From Pseudomonas libanensis (GTDB lineage: Bacteria; Pseudomonadota; Gammaproteobacteria; Pseudomonadales; Pseudomonadaceae), in the NCBI RefSeq assembly GCF_001439685.1, contig NZ_JYLH01000005.1, forward strand, positions 1-64,000: 64,000 nt of DNA, in the 5' to 3' direction. The position numbers and the translations under genes are program-made. Below are positions 61,957-64,000 of the stretch, piece by piece. The notes beneath the pieces are model-generated. The model was not told the origin of the DNA. It searched no databases and was given only the letters and a program-made list of their open reading frames with translations. Within the stretch, counting starts at the first letter, position 1; each line of letters begins with the position of its first letter.

Positions 61957-62000
61957 GTTGACTGACCCACCGCCTTCGCGAGCAAGCCCGCTCCCACAGG
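61930..62000. repeat. Linker and right half of a REP doublet
   Basis: CCAGCCAATACGTAAGTTGACTGACCCACCGC followed by TTCGCGAGCAAGCCCGCTCCCAC. The left half expected for this GCGGGC subclass is missing; the DUF3077 remnant joins here instead. Confidence 0.75.
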
Positions 62001-62014
62001 GGTAATGTGGGGTG

Positions 62015-62329
62015 TCAGGGAGTCAGGCGACACCCCTGCCGCTCCCCCAACCACCTAGCCGTATGCGTACGCCCCAACCCACTCGCCGTCACTTCGCTGC
62101 GCTCAGGCGTGTCGATCAGCGCACTGGTCGGCACGTACTGCTTCACATACCCACGGCAATACTGCGCAGGGTTGTTCTCCACATACCGGCACGAGCAATA
62201 CTCCTTGGCGGTGTACGCCGCGATGATGTCGGGGAAGGCTTGCAGGTTGACGCGCTCGTGCCAGATCCAGCCCAGCAGGGCGAGCAACAGCAGCAGAAAC
62301 AGACTGGTAAACGGCCGACGGCGGATCAT
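62015..62329 (-). CDS. Small membrane-anchored protein, unknown function
   Basis: A 104-residue protein with an N-terminal membrane segment or signal (residues 7-24, LFLLLLLALLGWIWHE) and a soluble part with four Cys (YCSCRYVENNPAQYCRGY; a final Cys near the end) that could form disulfides outside the inner membrane. The ATG overlaps the end of the serine-hydrolase gene by 4 bases, so translation is coupled. This pairing is seen in other Pseudomonas to my knowledge, without assigned function. Confidence 0.8.
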   Translation of the reverse strand: MIRRRPFTSLFLLLLLALLGWIWHERVNLQAFPDIIAAYTAKEYCSCRYVENNPAQYCRGYVKQYVPTSALIDTPERSEVTASGLGRTHTARWLGERQGCRLTP

Positions 62330-63399
62330 GGCTGCACCGCCGCCAGTACGCGCTTGAGCAGTTCGTTATGCCGGTAGCTGCCGTCGCGATCATCGCCGTA
62401 GCGCACGATCACCAGGTGTTCGTCGGGCAGCACAAACAATGCCTGGCCCCAGTGGCCGAGAGCGGCGAAGGTGTTGGTGGGGGCATCGGGCCAAGGTCTG
62501 GGCGCGCCTGTGTTGAGCCACCACTGGCCGCCGGGGACCGCTTCATCCTGGCCGCTTTTGTATTTGTCGAACGGCTGGCGATTGAAGGCCACCCATTCTT
62601 CAGGCAGCAACTGTTGCTCGCCCCAACGCCCGTCCCGTGCCATCAGTAGCCCGACACGCGCCAAATCGCGGGCGGTGAGGTAGGCATAGGACGAGGCGAC
62701 AAAGGTTTCATCAGCATCGGTTTCCCACGTCGCATTGCGGATGCCCAACGGCTTGAATAACGCATCCCACGGATAGCTCATATACGCCTTGTGGCCGAGC
62801 ATGCCTTTGAGGGCCGCAGACAAGATGTTGCTGTCGCCACTGGAATAACGAAACGCCTGGCCCGGGGCAGCAGCAGCGTCGGTATTGGCGGCAAACTCGG
62901 CCATATCGCCACGGCCTCGGGTGTAGAGCATCGCCACCACCGAGGATTTCAACGGTGCGTACTCATAGTCTTCCTGCCAGTCCAGGCCCGAGGCCCAGTG
63001 CAGCAGGTCGGCCATGGTCACCTTGGGATGCTGCTTCATCGGCGGGTAGAAACGCGCAACGGGGTCGCTCAGCTTGAAGCGGTTTTCGCCGTAGGCCACG
63101 CCGAGCACGGTGGCCATCAGGCTTTTGCTCACCGACCAGGTCAGGTGCGGCGTGCTGGCGGTGGTTGGCGCGGCGTAGCGTTCGTAGATGATTTCGCCAT
63201 CACGAATGACCAGCAGCGCATCGGTACGAATGCCTTGGCGGGTGGTGTCGTCACGGGGCGGGAAAGCGTAGGCGTCCAGTGCATCGACAGCGGGGCCATT
63301 GAGTGGTGTGCCCATGGCCCAATCCTTTTCGGGCCAGGTTTCGGCGCGGGCGGTAACGGTGACAAACAGCAGGGCAACGCACAACAGGCCTCGGACCAT
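62326..63399 (-). CDS. Serine hydrolase of the beta-lactamase/class C family
   Basis: A 357-residue exported enzyme. The signal peptide is about 1-19. The serine beta-lactamase fold has the nucleophile motif SVSK at 89-92, a YSSGDSN segment in place of the usual Y-x-N, and a late GHWGQ in place of the KTG-type box. Such proteins are more often peptidases or esterases than beta-lactamases. The ATG at 63399 (weak TTGAG upstream) or 63423 are possible starts. It is followed by a coupled small membrane protein. Confidence 0.85.
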   Translation of the reverse strand: MVRGLLCVALLFVTVTARAETWPEKDWAMGTPLNGPAVDALDAYAFPPRDDTTRQGIRTDALLVIRDGEIIYERYAAPTTASTPHLTWSVSKSLMATVLGVAYGENRFKLSDPVARFYPPMKQHPKVTMADLLHWASGLDWQEDYEYAPLKSSVVAMLYTRGRGDMAEFAANTDAAAAPGQAFRYSSGDSNILSAALKGMLGHKAYMSYPWDALFKPLGIRNATWETDADETFVASSYAYLTARDLARVGLLMARDGRWGEQQLLPEEWVAFNRQPFDKYKSGQDEAVPGGQWWLNTGAPRPWPDAPTNTFAALGHWGQALFVLPDEHLVIVRYGDDRDGSYRHNELLKRVLAAVQP

Positions 63400-63473
63400 G
63401 GACGCAAACTCAAGGGGGGGCATTCAAGCCCGCGAGCCTAGCGCAGGCCAATGACAGATTTGCTACACAGGGG

Positions 63474-63506
63474 CTGTCATCCAACCGTCACCGTAACTTC
63501 ATGGAG
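63474..63506 (+). promoter_or_regulatory. Pho box upstream of olsB
   Basis: Three consecutive 11-mers, CTGTCATCCAA, CCGTCACCGTA and ACTTCATGGAG, fit the PhoB direct-repeat pattern (CTGTCAT plus four bases). A -10-like TACATA starts at 63520. The spacing suits a PhoB-activated promoter. Confidence 0.7.
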
Positions 63507-63587
63507 ATGACACCGAGGCTACATAGCCTGACTTTGGACAACAAAGTCGACTGGCCGTACAACCTGGCCGGCACTCGGAGACTCGCT

Positions 63588-64000
63588 ATGACTCAGATCG
63601 CCCGCATCAGCGACAAAGGCAATGAACGCCGTCTGCAAGCCGAACGCCTGGTGGGCGCACAGGCTTTGCAGGAAGCCCAGGCCCTGCGGTTCAACGTGTT
63701 CAGCGGCGAGTTCAACGCCAAGCTGAAAGGCGCGGAACTGGGCCTGGACATGGATGACTATGATGTTCACTGCAGCCACATCGGCGTGCGGGATTTGAAC
63801 AGCGGTCGACTCGTCGCCACCACCCGCCTGCTCGACCACCAGGCCGCGAGCACCTTGGGCCGGTTCTACAGTGAAGAAGAATTCAGCCTGCATGGCCTGC
63901 TGCACTTGCAGGGCCCGATCCTCGAAATCGGCCGCACCTGCGTCGACCCGGCCTACCGCAACGGCGGCACCATTGCGGTGTTGTGGGGCGAGCTGGCCGA
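63588..64000 (+). CDS. olsB: L-ornithine N-alpha-acyltransferase OlsB, partial at window end
   Basis: The first 137 codons of a GNAT-fold acyltransferase that adds 3-hydroxyacyl chains to ornithine, the first step of ornithine-lipid synthesis. The early stretch [18 protein letters not shown] and the later [22 protein letters not shown] segment match the OlsB/hemolysin-like acyltransferase family. The gene runs off the right edge; olsA would be expected next. The Pho box upstream fits the known switch to phosphorus-free lipids during phosphate starvation. Confidence 0.88.
   Translation, partial: MTQIARISDKGNERRLQAERLVGAQALQEAQALRFNVFSGEFNAKLKGAELGLDMDDYDVHCSHIGVRDLNSGRLVATTRLLDHQAASTLGRFYSEEEFSLHGLLHLQGPILEIGRTCVDPAYRNGGTIAVLWGELA

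Noticed and set aside
1..64000. CRISPR arrays, insertion sequences, prophage or integrase genes
   Set aside because: No regularly spaced direct repeats, transposase, integrase or phage structural genes are visible; the only dispersed repeats are REP elements.

Overview
The window looks like chromosomal core of a Pseudomonas, most likely of the P. fluorescens group. The evidence is a GC-rich, tightly packed gene order; the algU-mucA-mucB/mucD stress module; an almost full-length PhaG; a tct tricarboxylate-transport locus; a FosA close to the P. aeruginosa type; an olsB start behind a Pho box; and many REP/REPIN palindromes (GTGGGAG...CTCCCAC) of the kind known from P. fluorescens genomes. There is no rRNA operon, prophage, insertion sequence or CRISPR array. 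Two tRNA genes are present: Ser-CGA (minus strand) and Gly-CCC (plus strand).

Layout. 0-2.8 kb: a LOV histidine kinase truncated after its H-box, a YciE-type ferritin-like protein, a manganese catalase and tRNA-Ser. 2.9-9.6 kb: housekeeping genes purC, an MBL-fold hydrolase, bamC and dapA on the minus strand, then gcvR and a Bcp peroxiredoxin (plus), a TusA-like protein (minus) and bepA (plus). 9.6-13.5 kb: the envelope-stress regulon mucD, mucB, mucA, algU, with a recognisable AlgU-type autoregulatory promoter. 13.9-18.1 kb: nadB, ygfX/sdhE, ygfZ and an HDOD protein. 18.1-24.5 kb: a citrate/tricarboxylate locus in which tctDE diverges from tctCBA plus an AbrB-family membrane protein. Three 11-bp direct repeats and an (AAN)5 Crc/Hfq-type motif sit upstream of tctC. 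24.5-30 kb: ung, an acyl-CoA hydratase-family enzyme, two small exported proteins, a CWC protein with rsuA, phaG and tRNA-Gly.

30-44 kb is an accessory-style patchwork: MFS/LysR, hicAB, ogt, GNAT, a low-affinity iron permease homologue, DUF4142, LysE, FosA, LysR/YdcZ, a Rossmann-fold oxidoreductase, an iron alcohol dehydrogenase, a lone SIR2-like DUF4917 protein, and a divergent XRE-cupin regulator facing a class II aldolase and a DapA-family lyase/aldolase. 44-48.6 kb is a FecI/FecR/TonB-receptor cell-surface signalling unit. 48.6-56.5 kb: a methyltransferase, a LemA/TPM-domain membrane cluster, periplasmic BglX, and a PLD-family cardiolipin synthase with YceI. 56.6-61.5 kb: an M20 hydrolase, MHS-type transporter, amidase and IclR unit on the minus strand, behind a perfect palindrome that may be the IclR operator. 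61.6-64 kb: REP sequences, a truncated DUF3077 gene, a small membrane-anchored protein and a serine hydrolase, and the start of olsB behind a Pho box.

The best candidates for less-described biology are the SIR2-like DUF4917 gene, the XRE-cupin/aldolase/DapA-like unit with its palindrome, the truncated LOV kinase, and the DUF3077 gene whose end runs into a REP doublet. I do not see a clearly new multi-gene system. Gene identities rest on reading the sequence and on remembered family features; no database search was run.
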